Shown here one piece after another: positions 1 through 11,300 of a stretch of 64,000 nt of DNA. The position numbers and the translations under genes are program-made. The notes beneath the pieces were generated by a model. The model searched no databases. It saw only the letters and a program-made list of their open reading frames with translations, and was not told the DNA's origin. The DNA comes from Erpetoichthys calabaricus. Its lineage: Eukaryota > Chordata > Cladistia > Polypteriformes > Polypteridae. The stretch spans positions 199,248,622-199,312,621 of the forward strand of contig NC_041400.2 of the NCBI RefSeq assembly GCF_900747795.2, given 5' to 3'. The stretch's first letter is position 1, and each line of letters starts with the position of its first letter.

Positions 1-2116
1 AGGTGGGACGCTCCAGACGGTGTGTGTCATGTGGCGCCTTGAGGGCCAGGCTCGGCAGCACTTCGGCGTCCCCTCACGGTACGGTATGTTTCTTCTTGAA
101 GGACTAGGACTGGTGGTGCAGGGGCATCAGAGTGCTGATGTGATGGCAGCCGGTGGCACCTGCCTTGAGCCGAGGTGCCTTTTAAGTCACTGGCGGCGCG
201 TTGTCTTTGTGCTTTTGGGGTACACTGCCAGCTTCTCAGTTTGCCCTCCTTGACCTGCCCAGGAAGCGGTGTCTGGTAGATGCCCATTGAAGGCTGCAGT
301 GGAGAGCCTGCAGAGACCACCGGGGTTGGCACACTGATTTCTGCAGACTTGCGTTTATAACCGGGGGGCACCGAAATGAGTCACCTCTGCGCAGTGACTA
401 AGGTGACCGTGACGCCTCACAGAGCTCGAGCTATTATGGGATGATAATGATGGGCTTTTATTGAGGGTCTTGTGGGCAACGAGCCCTGCACTGATCTTGA
501 AGCCAAAGCACAAATGGCAAACCTCGGCACCCCATAACGATCCAAACACATGAAATGACCAGGAAGGGGGCACATTAGGGACAGTTAGTGACAGTGCTGA
601 GAAAGCTACAAACTGCCGTTACTGTCTGCGGCTGTGGCATCGAGACACGTGGAGGGCCGTCTGAGGGTTTGGTTTCCCCCGTTACGACCGCCTTGGCCAC
701 ACTGCCACTTGCTGCCTGGCCTGGTGGCTTATCGAGAGGGCACGGCCGCCTCACAAGTTTCATTTCCTCTTTGACTGTAAAACTGATCACGTGACCCGAC
801 TTGCCTGTTGCTCGGCAACGCAGATGCCACCTCGGCCTTCACGTATGAAGTCACCAGAGCTGCTGGACTTTGGGCGGCAGGACAGCTTTGGATTTTTGGT
901 TGGTGCTTTTATCTTAAGTGATGCCAACCACCAGCAGGGGCCTTTACCCCAGTGAGTAGGGGGGCTTGCAGTTGGTGAACTTTTGTGTCCCCAGGGTCTG
1001 TTGTGTGACGTTCATCGGGGGGGTTTACAAACTCGGGTGGTCCCTTCTAGCACAACACTTACTGATCAGCTGTGAAGAATTCGATTTCGGTGGGTTTTGG
1101 TGAAAATGCTGCCACTGCTTGACTTGTGTCACACGTGAAGACCTCCAGCCACGGGACCCTTGTAAGAGCGAAGCGAGCCTCTTACAGTAGCAGGGGGCTG
1201 CTGTCCCCCCCGCCTTTACAGGAGTCTACGCTGATGTCACGCTGCCCGCCATTCTTAGACACGGCACGTGTTCTGTGTAGTGGGCCATCACTCTGGCATG
1301 TTGGGCACTGAGACCCCCAGGGTGATTGCTGCCCACAAGTGTACGCTACATCAATGAATATGTGAATGTCTAGTCATTGGCAGGGAAACACTGGGGCGGT
1401 GGTCCTAAATGTGGCATACAGGGGTGATCTGAGGGGGCAGCCTGGCAAGAGGATGGCACACATTTACTGACTCGGCCCTTGAATATACGACGGTGCTTTG
1501 AAATCATCAGGCGCCACACATTCCAGGCCTGGGGCGAAACTCACCTGGCACACCTCCATTTGCTCATCTGTACGGCCGGACCCTCCAGTGGGGTGACACT
1601 GTAGACGCGTGTAACCAGGCGACATCGTCAAGGGGAGCAGGGTGGGTGAGCATCAACAGGCCAAGACGGGTCTGACGTGGGCAGCTGTTGGGGTCAGAGG
1701 TGTCTGCTCACGTCGGTGCCCTCGAGCTGTTTAGTTGCAGATATCCGCGCATTAGGAGGATGGCACCATGCAGACCACCATTAGAACACGGGAGGTGAGG
1801 AGGGGGACGTATGTGTTCTGGTATAATGATGACGATGATGATCATAGGGATGGTTACAATAGGGCAGTCTGACGACCCGTTGGGGCGGAATGGGGGGCCT
1901 GGTGGGGTGTAGGTGTCATTACTGGGCTTCCTCTTCTCCTGGCTTGGCCGAGGGTCCTATCTGCAGTATCCGTAGTCCTCATTCTGAGAGCTTCACTGCA
2001 GTGGTGGCCGAGAGTTTCTGAGTGCCAGCTGAAGGTCTGATATCTGAAAAGGGCAGAGTTGGGGTCGACGGCTGGCGGGGCGCTCACTCAGTGACGTCTG
2101 ACTGCTTCTCTCGTAG
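1..2116. other. mcub upstream/intron sequence, no exon supported
   Basis: This stretch precedes the first mcub exon I can support. It should hold intron and possibly the 5' exons with the mitochondrial transit peptide. I looked for an exon ending with one base of a split codon, as the exon at 2117 requires, and found none with convincing protein similarity. The 5' exons may therefore lie here unrecognised or beyond the left edge. No transposon was recognised. Confidence 0.5.
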
Positions 2117-4032
2117 ACGTAACAGTGGAGTACAGGCACGGGCTGCCCACCCTGTGTTTGCCGCTGCCCTCCAGAAGAGAGACGTGCCGCTTTTCCTTGA
2201 AGCCGCTGCTCATGAACGTGGGTGACCTGCTTCGTGATGTCCAGCGAGAGGACAGGGGCATCGAGAGCGTGGCGGTGCTGAGCCCAGGTGAGCCTTTCGT
2301 TCATCTCTGCTGACTGAGGTGGGTCGGCGTGTTGGCCTCGGTGGGTCGTTCTCATCCTGTGCTGTGCCCTTTGTCCTTGCAGATGGCGTGCGGCTCTCCT
2401 CGGCCGTGCCTGTCCACGTGCTGCTGAGGAGCGATTTCCAGATTGCCATCAATGGCGTCCACTACCAGGTGCGACCTCCAGACACAGGTAATGGCGGCCA
2501 GCGGTTGCGGCCCAGCCAGCTTAGGGGCGGAGGCTGACCTTTGCCCTCTTGTAGTCCTAGCGGAGCAGATTGGCGCACAGCAGACACCGGCGATGGACGA
2601 GCTGAAGGACGTCATCCAAAGGCTGCATTCGGCTCTGCACCTCCCGGCCCACCACGTGCAGACGCAGGAGAAGCTGTTGCTCCGGCTGGGTGAGCTGAGA
2701 GAGGAGCTGCGGCCCCTCGAGGAGGTGGGTGATCATCGCCGTTTGCTGCGCTCACGGTTGTCGATTCCTCCTCGGCCTGTCGGCTGATCGTTGGTATATC
2801 TGGCTTCTTTGGCACAGGTGAAGGAGAAGCTGATGCGGCAGGCGGGGGGCCGCACGAGTCGCCTCCTCTGGCTGGGCCTGGCCTACCTGTCGGCACAGGG
2901 GGGCACGCTGGCCTGGCTGACGTGGTGGGTCTACTCCTGGGATATCATGGAGCCCGTCACCTACTTCCTCACTTACGGCAGCGCCATCTCCTTCTACTCC
3001 TACTTTGTCCTCACTAAGCAGGTAAGAACTTTTGTCCCAGGGTGCACCACCTGAAAAACCTGAGGGTTTCTTTCGTAATTTCTGCTTCTCTGCTGCATTT
3101 TCATGATCGGTGGGGTGGGGGAACTCAAAAGACCCAAAGGGCACAGGATTGGCTACGGCCTGCTGACCTGCGCGGTCACAGCTGTAGTGACGTCAGACAC
3201 CGATGACAGTTACGGTGATGTGTTGGGCCCACAATATGGCTGCTTAATGGGTCTGCGTGAAGGGCTGGCCTGTCAGGTGACATTCATCTCGAGTCTGGCA
3301 TCTGCCATCTTTCACCCTGTGCCACCCACATGGCCCCGGTCTTTAACCGTTCCTGTTTTGCGCAGCTTTGCTGGTGAATTGGCTCGTTACTCATCCCAGT
3401 CCAGTTTCCTGCTGGGGGTCTTCAGGGCTGCCCACTCCTGCCTGCCCTGGACTTGTGGGGGGGCCCAATTCCAGTCGAGTGCCAGGGGTCCTAATGGCTT
3501 GTGTTTTCATTCAAATGCAGGATTGTGTCTACCCCGAAGTCCAAGACCGCCAGTTTCTTCATATTTTGCACCAAGGAGCCAAGCGACGGCTTTTTGATCT
3601 CGAGAAGTACAACAAGTTAAAGGACGACGTCGCTCAGGTACGGAATCGCGGGCATCTTCACTTGGGCGGGGCACACGAGAACCGAATGCACAAAACAGTA
3701 AAGGCCTGCACGCTTAGCCCAAGATGGGGGCTCAGTTACTGTTGGGGTACAGCTGAACTGGCCCCCTATGAAGGCCAGGCTCCACCATCGTGGACAATGG
3801 CTGGCTGGTGCCTCCCAATCAGCGAGTTATAAATTTGACACATTAAGGGTGGCACTGGGCCGAGGTGCTGGAGGGTCCGGCGGGCCCCCCTGTAGTTTGC
3901 AGTCACCGTGGCGAGGCCCTTGTGTCTGATCTCCTCTACCTTTGCTGTCCACAGGTGGAGTGCGACCTTCAGCGTCTGCGTGGTCCTCTGCAGCTTCAGC
4001 TGCCGGTGGAGCAAATCAACGAGAAGCAATGA
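2117..4032 (+). CDS. mcub: Mitochondrial calcium uniporter dominant-negative subunit beta (MCUB), 5' partial, six exons
   Basis: Coding exons are 2117-2287, 2383-2487, 2555-2724, 2818-3021, 3521-3637 and 3955-4032 (stop TGA 4030-4032). All introns are GT-AG and the phases agree, giving 281 codons plus one incomplete codon at the left. The protein begins in the matrix N-terminal domain (VEYRHGLPTL, LPSRRETCRF). A coiled-coil region follows (about ELKDVIQRLH to LRPLEE), then transmembrane helix 1 (LGLAYLSAQGG), the pore loop with the WDIMEP signature, transmembrane helix 2 and a C-terminal coiled coil ending INEKQ. MCU-family proteins form the Ca2+ channel of the inner mitochondrial membrane; MCUB lowers its conductance. 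The choice of MCUB over MCU rests on W and V in AWLTWWVYSWDIME, where MCU has R and E. The introns total only about 1.1 kb. The 5' exons with the targeting peptide are missing. MCU itself is the alternative, less likely. Confidence 0.93.
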
Positions 4033-4059
4033 AGTGTAATCGGAAGAGATGGCATTTTG

Positions 4060-4065
4060 ATTAAA
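4060..4065 (+). terminator. mcub poly(A) signal candidate (ATTAAA)
   Basis: An ATTAAA hexamer lies 28 bases after the mcub stop codon. A second candidate, AATAAA, is at 4271-4276. Which one is used cannot be told from sequence alone; the second would give a 3' UTR of about 260 bases. Confidence 0.45.
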
Positions 4066-4270
4066 GGTGGCACCCTGCACACAACCCGCTTGGTCGTCTT
4101 CTGACTGCTCTCTTACTTTGTATTTTTTAATATTCCTTTATTTTGTCTTCACTGCTGGGCTCTGGAGAGGAGCCACTGACCTTGCTCTTGTGGACCCTGG
4201 CATGCTGGGCACAATCTGCAGATTAAAGCCCAATGCCAAACACTTACCTGAAAATTGATAGTAAAAAGTA

Positions 4271-4276
4271 AATAAA
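4271..4276 (+). terminator. mcub distal poly(A) signal candidate (AATAAA)
   Basis: This is a canonical AATAAA in an A-rich stretch about 240 bases after the mcub stop. It is the stronger hexamer of the two candidates. Confidence 0.5.
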
Positions 4277-5095
4277 GTTAAGAGAAGGTGAGGCCTGCTG
4301 GTGCCCCCGTCTGGTCGCTCACCTGAACACACGGCTTCTTTGGTCCCCGTGTTTATCTGAACTCAGATAGTCAAATGTGAAGTGCTACTTTCACCCACAA
4401 GGTGGCAGCAGTTTCGCTTTTTGGCAGCCAAGTGTGTGGGAAATGCTGAGAGGAGAGGAAAGACCCTACCCCCCCCCCCCCAGAAGTTCCATTTAGCTTG
4501 GGTAGTGTAGTGATGGCCGAGAGAAATCTGGAATCTCGATTCTTCACGGCTAACCGAGTGGATGTTTGTGTCAGAATGGCGGACAAAGCTGCACGATTGA
4601 AATCGGCCGTAAAAACAAACAAAACGAAAGGAGGTCCATTCACGTGGGGATCACACAAGACCAGACTCGACCCCTGAATACGGGAGGAGAGGCGGCTCTT
4701 CAAAAGTGTGAACCCCCACGCGCAAGGGGCGTCTTGTTTGTGGACCGGACGTTGTAAGCCCAGAACTGGACGACGTGAGGTGTGGATTACACAACACAAA
4801 CTGTGGCTGATCAGTTGCTGGGCGTTTCTGATGTCTGAACAGGCGTCAATGGAGACCCCCAAACGCTTTCTTTTTTACTCTGCCATCAGTTACCGCTGAC
4901 GTGGAGTAAGAAACTGCTGTCAAGTGTCCCCCAATCACAGGCTTTCACAGAGCGTGTCTTATATAGCGCCTTACCAGAGCCGTGACAGGACACAACAAGC
5001 GCAGCCATTCAGTTTGATTCAAGTTTAAATGGAAGGCACTGCAGGGACTCTGACAGAAAGTAAGCCTGCTGAATGAAAGCACCCAGCGAGTACCC
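4277..5095. other. mcub-casp6 tail-to-tail intergenic stretch
   Basis: This separates the convergent 3' ends of mcub and casp6. It contains a poly-C run at about 4469-4481 and the motif tatatagcgcc near 4960, which resembles the 3' tail of fish L2-type retroposons. No coding exon was recognised. Confidence 0.5.
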
Positions 5096-5114
5096 GGGGG
5101 TCGCCCGTTCACAT

Positions 5115-5120
5115 TTTATT
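5115..5120 (-). terminator. casp6 poly(A) signal
   Basis: TTTATT on the plus strand is AATAAA for the minus-strand casp6 transcript, about 210 bases beyond its stop codon at 5331-5333. The transcript should end near 5095-5105, about 0.8 kb from the distal mcub signal. Confidence 0.65.
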
Positions 5121-5330
5121 TAAATTCCCAAAGAAAGCACAGAAAGGCTGTGTGGGGGCTGCCACAGACAGACAGACACAAAGTCGTTTCCCTTTTGATC
5201 CTCGAAGTGTCCAATCCCTCCGCTGCTTCCAGGACTCGAGTCCTATCAGCAGCCGCCATTTCCCAACAGACAGAAAATCCCCCTTCGTTTAAAAACGTGA
5301 AAGCCATTCGCCGGCCCCTGCGTCCTTTGC

Positions 5331-8300
5331 TTAGCTCGATTTCGGCCGAAAGTACATCTTCTTGGTCAACATTGAAGCAAAGCAGGGCACTTGCTTTTTG
5401 CCGACGGCGCTGCGGTCGGCACACCGGTCTACACATCTCGCAGCCACTTTCCGGTTGACAAGTGTTAAGATCTCCGTGAACTCCAGCGTGGTGCCAAACT
5501 TCTTGAGGGCGGCACACAAGTCCTGAATGTACCAGGAGCCGTTGACGGTCTCTCGGTGGGAATAGTAGCCTGAAAAAGAAGGAGGAGTCAGAGCTCAGCC
5601 TCAGCAGGTCACAGTTAACGGGGGACGATTTGGTAGTGAGGGTACATTTAAATGTCCCCAGCCGGCCACATCCTGCCCCAAATGGTACAGCACAGGGCCC
5701 CTCGAGTACTACAACGAAAGGACAGGCGCCTGCAACCAAAGGTTCTTCAGGGCTACTGGACGAATCTGCGTGCAAAGGCCATTGCCACCTCTCAAAGCCT
5801 GCATTTCATGTCTGCAAGTGCCAGTTCTATAAAAGGAATGCCATGTCAGAGTTGACACCAAGTGTGGCACCGTACCTGAAACCACGACTGACTACTAGAG
5901 CAGCTTTAGTAAAGCAATGCCAATTTGAACCCGAGCACAACGTGCAGCCACCTTACAGGCCTCCGAGATGAAGGAGAGCGATGGCGACTCAGGAGGGGCA
6001 CTCAAAATGAGAGCGTGAGAGACCCCCAGTAACCAGGGCCAGGGTCCTGCACTGCTGCCACAGGGAGTGCTGAAGATTTGGAAGGTGACAGATTTAATTC
6101 AGTAGGACAGAGCCCTTGAGAATAGCAGATGAAGACTCAGATAAAGAATTCCAGATGCACCCTTGAACTTCGAGAAAAGTCTCATTTCCTGTTAAACAGG
6201 ACACAGGCGGCCGTTCAGCCAAACGCTGACATTTCACTCTAGGGTGTAGAAGAGAAGCCCAGCGGTACAGGAAACACCCGTAGGGCACATCATGCCATTC
6301 AACGTCCCATCCCAGCCGAGTGATCGTCGCTTTACAGCTCTTAAAAGGGACAATCATGATGACAAAGTACACGGACCACTGAGAAGGTTCAAACAGAAAC
6401 GAGAGAAGTCCTTTTCGATTTTTCCTATCAGAGACACCACAGCGGATCAGAGAAGCTCAGCTTTGACCCACAATACCCACCTTGGACTGGAGGCGGAGTT
6501 TAACTGGGTGGGTGGGCCAGTGAAGTCAATGACCAATGAGCCGCTACTGCTGAGGGGGCTGGGTGGTGGTCTTCAGCTGCTGAGCCAGTTCTCATATTAG
6601 AAAACTGGACTTAAGCCGCAGGAAGGAAGGCGCGACATGGATGACCCTCAAGCTGGGCTGGCCGATTGCAAACACAACTTGCACCTTGCTACGTACAACG
6701 ACTGCCACGTGCGTCACATCTGCGGTCAGTGAATGTGTCCATTAGCTGCTCATGCCAGGCCAGAGCTACGCAGGCGCACTCACCTTCTGCCACAGAGTAG
6801 CACATGATGAAGTCTGCGCCAGCTGGCAGGGTGTACACGGCGCCAGCATCGGCCACCACTTCATTCGCCTGGCTGTCCACACTGTCCATTGGAACCACGG
6901 GCTCATCATGCTTGTCACCACGACAGGCCTGCACAAAGACACAAATGACACAGGGAAAGGTGGCCCATTTGTGACTGCAGTCACTTAAAGCTGGCCAAGG
7001 CTGAGAAAGGAGAACAAGGCCAGGATGTCACACAGTGCAACGCCATCTGTGTGGTCAGGTGGGCTACCCCTTGGACCTTAATTGACCATCTTAAGAGGTG
7101 TAGTAGAGCAGCAGGGCAAGTGTGAGAATTTCAGGAAACATTTGATGAAGGAGAGCTGGCTAAGTAAACAAACGTAATGGGCAGAGGGGTCTCCATGAGG
7201 GGTGTAAAAACAGCCCCTCACAAACTGGGTCTATGGCTATTCGGCTGTGAGGGGCACAAAGTCAGGACTGCAGTCGAGTGGAGGGTAACTGCCAGGTGCA
7301 CCCTCAGCCTTCCACATGTCCACAGATAGCAACAAAAAGTCCCCAAGTGCCATACATGCACCATACAAGTGTAGACCTGCGAGGACACGCAGCACAGTCG
7401 TCACTATGGCTGGCTGATCCTGAAGTTCCTCGGCCCTCTTCAATGTGGCCCGTTGGCACAAATCCTTCTGGCAACAGACAGACAGGGGAGCTCTGGTTAG
7501 CAATGCTTTCTGGGAAGTCTTACCTGGATTATAAAAATCTTGGGCTTGCCAACTAGGCTCTTGCACTTGTCCCCCTTAAACTGGGTGGTCAGATCCTGAA
7601 TTTTCACTTTGGCATCATAGGCGTACACGTGATCGTTTTCACCATGGCTCAAAAAGACGCACAAGAAGCAGTCTGCATTGCTGTGGTCCTCGGCAGCCGC
7701 TGCAGAATTTAAAACACAAAAACATCACATGACAGCAAAAAAGTCTGCCAGAGGCCCTCAGAGACGGCATTCACAGTCACATGACGTCTTACCGTCCATA
7801 ATCTTGTTCCACATGTCCTCCACTTTCAGATCGTCATATGCCCGGACGTCAAAATTGAGCTCCGTCAGCCTGCCAACATTAAAGAGAAAGTGGGCCTACT
7901 GACAAGAAGAAGAGATGGTCACAAATGACAAGACAGACCACTGGCACAAGTACGCAAGGCCAGCTGCCCATGAACTGGACCTATAGAGAGTCACTGAATG
8001 CCTTGGGGACAACGACTGGCGGATTGCCCACTCTCATATTTTCTCACAAGGCCACCATCTACACTTGCACACCATGCAGTAGTGACGCCATGTTCAAGAG
8101 TCCTTGAAGCCGGACCTCCAATTGTAAACGTACGCCAAGCTGCAGGTTTAGCCGAATACTTTGTCAATGTCACCGAATGCTGGGGACAAGCAGGTAAAAC
8201 GCACGCAGCGTAAGAGCAAAGAGTAAAATGAACGACCACCTAAATATTTGAACATCGTGCGTTTGTAAGCCTAAGAGTTCAAAGGAATTGAACGAAGCGA

Positions 8301-11300
8301 ATGACCCAAAGGTGCAGCGCTGATCAGAGGGCAGAATGCCATCAGCTGGCGCGGGGCACTCATTCCATGCATAGCTCTTTAGAGAAGATGGATTTACAGA
8401 TGACAGGACACTAGTCAGACAAAGTCCAACGGGTTTTACCTTAAAAAGCAGACGGACAGGAGACAGAGAGGCGTGTGTGTGTGTGTGTGTGTGTGCTCGC
8501 GCGAGAATTCATGTTCTGCTGAGCCAAACGGACAAACTGCGTGAAAACATTCAATGTGAAACTTCAGAGCAGGGCATCACTCACCACTGCACAGAATGAA
8601 ATACAATGGCACAGTCGACGTAAGGACAACTTTAGTGTTGAAATGCAAGTCAACGAATATAAAAATCGACAAAAGACTACGATGGCCAGGGAATGCCTTC
8701 AGAGATGATGGGTTGGGGTTGACCGATGCCTCAGCCACTGCTTGGGTGGTGTGGTGCATCTGCTGGCATGACAACCTGAAAGGGGAGTTGGGGGCACACG
8801 CAACATCTTAAAAAAATATGGCATTCATATACTTTGACACGCTGCCATGGCAACTTCTGCACAGCAGGACGGTCACCTACCTGGATCAGACCCCGGACCC
8901 CAAACGACTTCCTTACCTTCTCATCAAGTTCTCCTTGTCTGCGTTTGTGCCGTTCCTATTGGGCATGGCCAAATACCAGAAGAAACGCTCTTGGTTAAAG
9001 ATGAGAGCGATTCCACGCCGCTTATGGGTCATCCGATATTCTTCTGCAGGGTCGAACATGTTGCTTCTGTAAGACATTCATTTATAAGCACATCAAGTCT
9101 CCACTGCAACAATGGCAGCAGAATAAGAACATTAAAAATTAGGCAAACCCGAGAAAAGAGAGAGAGAGAAAAAATGACAGCCATGCTATTCTGATGCCAA
9201 CACACCAAGGCCTCGGGGATAGCAAATCAGAGGGGCCATTTTAAATTCTAATTCACCCATTAGACGCTCAGTTGAGACTTTGTGCTACGATTCTCCTCAT
9301 ATGCCTTGATTAGCACAATTAGCGGTGCCAGCGCTCCTCTCTGGTGACACACGTTTGAACCCCAGCCAGTTCTCGTCTGCAGGTTTGTACCCAAATGTGG
9401 AGGGCAGCTCGACTGGCACATCTAAACTGACCCTGTATGAAAGAGTGTGTGGGTGCCCAACAGCACTCTGAACATCACTGCCAAAAGTTGTTCCTTCCTT
9501 GCCACAGAAGCCGTCACATCCAGACCCCCAGTAAAGTCGAATTTTGGGGCTTCAATCAGGAGTGCTTGCCAAAGAGTCAGGCTGGTGTGGTGGTTTATTG
9601 AGCGCCCCATCTTGTACTCCTGACCTACAAAGGCACAGGTGAAGGATCATCCAAAACCAAACAGCACTTCACGACACCCAGGTACAAAGGAGGACGACAC
9701 ATTTCATACTTGAAGGATTGGATTTTAAACACAGAGGTGCATTAAAAACCATCTGAAGATAAGGGAGAAAATACGTCATGTCCTCCCACCGTCTGGTGAC
9801 CTCTCATAATGGGGGGTAACTCCAGTGCTCTCACAAGGCAATCACATTCAGCACACCAACACAGCTGGAGTCCCAACAATGGACAGCTGAATCTGAAGAG
9901 CTGTCAGTGTGTCCAGAGACAGAAGACACTTGGCTGCCAACACACTCATCTGACTGCAGGTCCTCACAAGTCCGCGTGGGTGGTGCTAGCACTGGCCCAA
10001 GGCAGTAAAGGTGAACAACTCAAACAGGCGCACCCGCCTCTACTTTAAGGGCTTTGGCTACACAGTGTTTTTAAAAAAAATACATGTTGTGTGGACAGCC
10101 AAGAAGCGGACACTCGGGCACAGATGGCACCAGCCAGAACCCAGAACTGTCCTTTCTTTTGACATTTTTTACTCAACCACTGCAGATTCCTCTTGATTTC
10201 CTACACTTTTGAAATCGACTCCACTGCTCCTGGACCACTTCAATGGTTGCCTCCAAGATTCTGTTTGCTTAGTGAAATGACATTGCCTGTTTGACTTTCT
10301 GGTATTCCATGCTGTGATCATGGAGGAGTAAATCTGGACGGCCTTCTCCTCTTCGTGTTTAACATACGGAGGTAAAATGAAGTGCGTGTTCCGCTTCACA
10401 GGTCTGTGGAGTGCCTTCATTGGATTTGGGAGAGCGTTAACAGGGCTGCCTACGATGGGATTATCGCGTTTCAAAAAGCATCAACCAACTGCAACATGTG
10501 CATAAAGCTGCTGCCGAAGCTCCGACTGCACCGTCTACCGGTGTGGTTTGGATTGAAGTTCAAAGGTCTCCGTCTCTCGATTTGCACATTACACTCCATC
10601 ACATGATTCAAGTCTCACCACTTGGAGGTCACATGTCAACCCAACTGACCCAAAGTCAAGTCACCCGTCACCGAGTACGGGCTCAGAGCCCTGTGACAAA
10701 ACCACAGCTAAAATACAAAAACCATACACAGAAACAGAAAGGAGAGTAAAGCAGCCCAATAAAAACAGAATTTAAATTCATCAACAAGCCAACTGTGCCA
10801 AGAAAATTCAATGAACATTACAACTGAAAAAAGGGCAGGAAAAAAAAAAAAAAAAACACGAAGAGACCAAGTCAGCCCGACATGAGTCCTGTCAACTCTA
10901 CCAGACGTACTCCGGCCAGGCTGTCTGCCTACTCTACCGTATGTGGAGTGCAGCCTCTAACATTCATCAGCAGCCTGGCAGGACCCTCCAGCAGCATCCT
11001 CACAAGCAATGTTACAGTGCCAACACTTCCCAGAATACAACAGGGCAGACATCCATAGCAACTAAGACAAAGATAGCAACAGGTGACAGAGCAAGTTCCT
11101 CCTTCAAGGAGGAGGGTATGGGGAATGCCAGACATGCATGTGGGGATGTGCAGGGGTCCATGCTATGGCATCTAATCTGTGATTCATCTTTGCTTGTGTA
11201 ACATGAAGCAGCAGAAGGGAAAGTCCAGAGAGGAACCAGCAACTGATGTGAAGGGAACGGATTCTGAAAAGACTCGACTCGTTACTCAGGAATCTGTTCA

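Noticed and set aside
1126-1311. Open stretch of 61 codons that might be an mcub 5' exon
   Set aside because: No donor of the right phase at its end and no transit-peptide or MCUB-like content.
1740-1795. ttgcag ... gggag|gtgagg, exon-like stretch before mcub
   Set aside because: The required phase (one base of a split codon at the donor) puts a stop in frame, and the protein does not resemble the MCUB N-terminus.
2319-2787. Longer open frames overlapping the mcub exons, on both strands
   Set aside because: They run through introns or oppose the coding strand; the spliced frame explains the conserved protein.
3103-3597. 164-codon open stretch in mcub intron
   Set aside because: It spans intron sequence into the next exon in another frame; no family resemblance.
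8818-9194. Plus-strand open stretches of 84 and 115 codons
   Set aside because: These are the reverse strand of casp6 exon 8917-9066.
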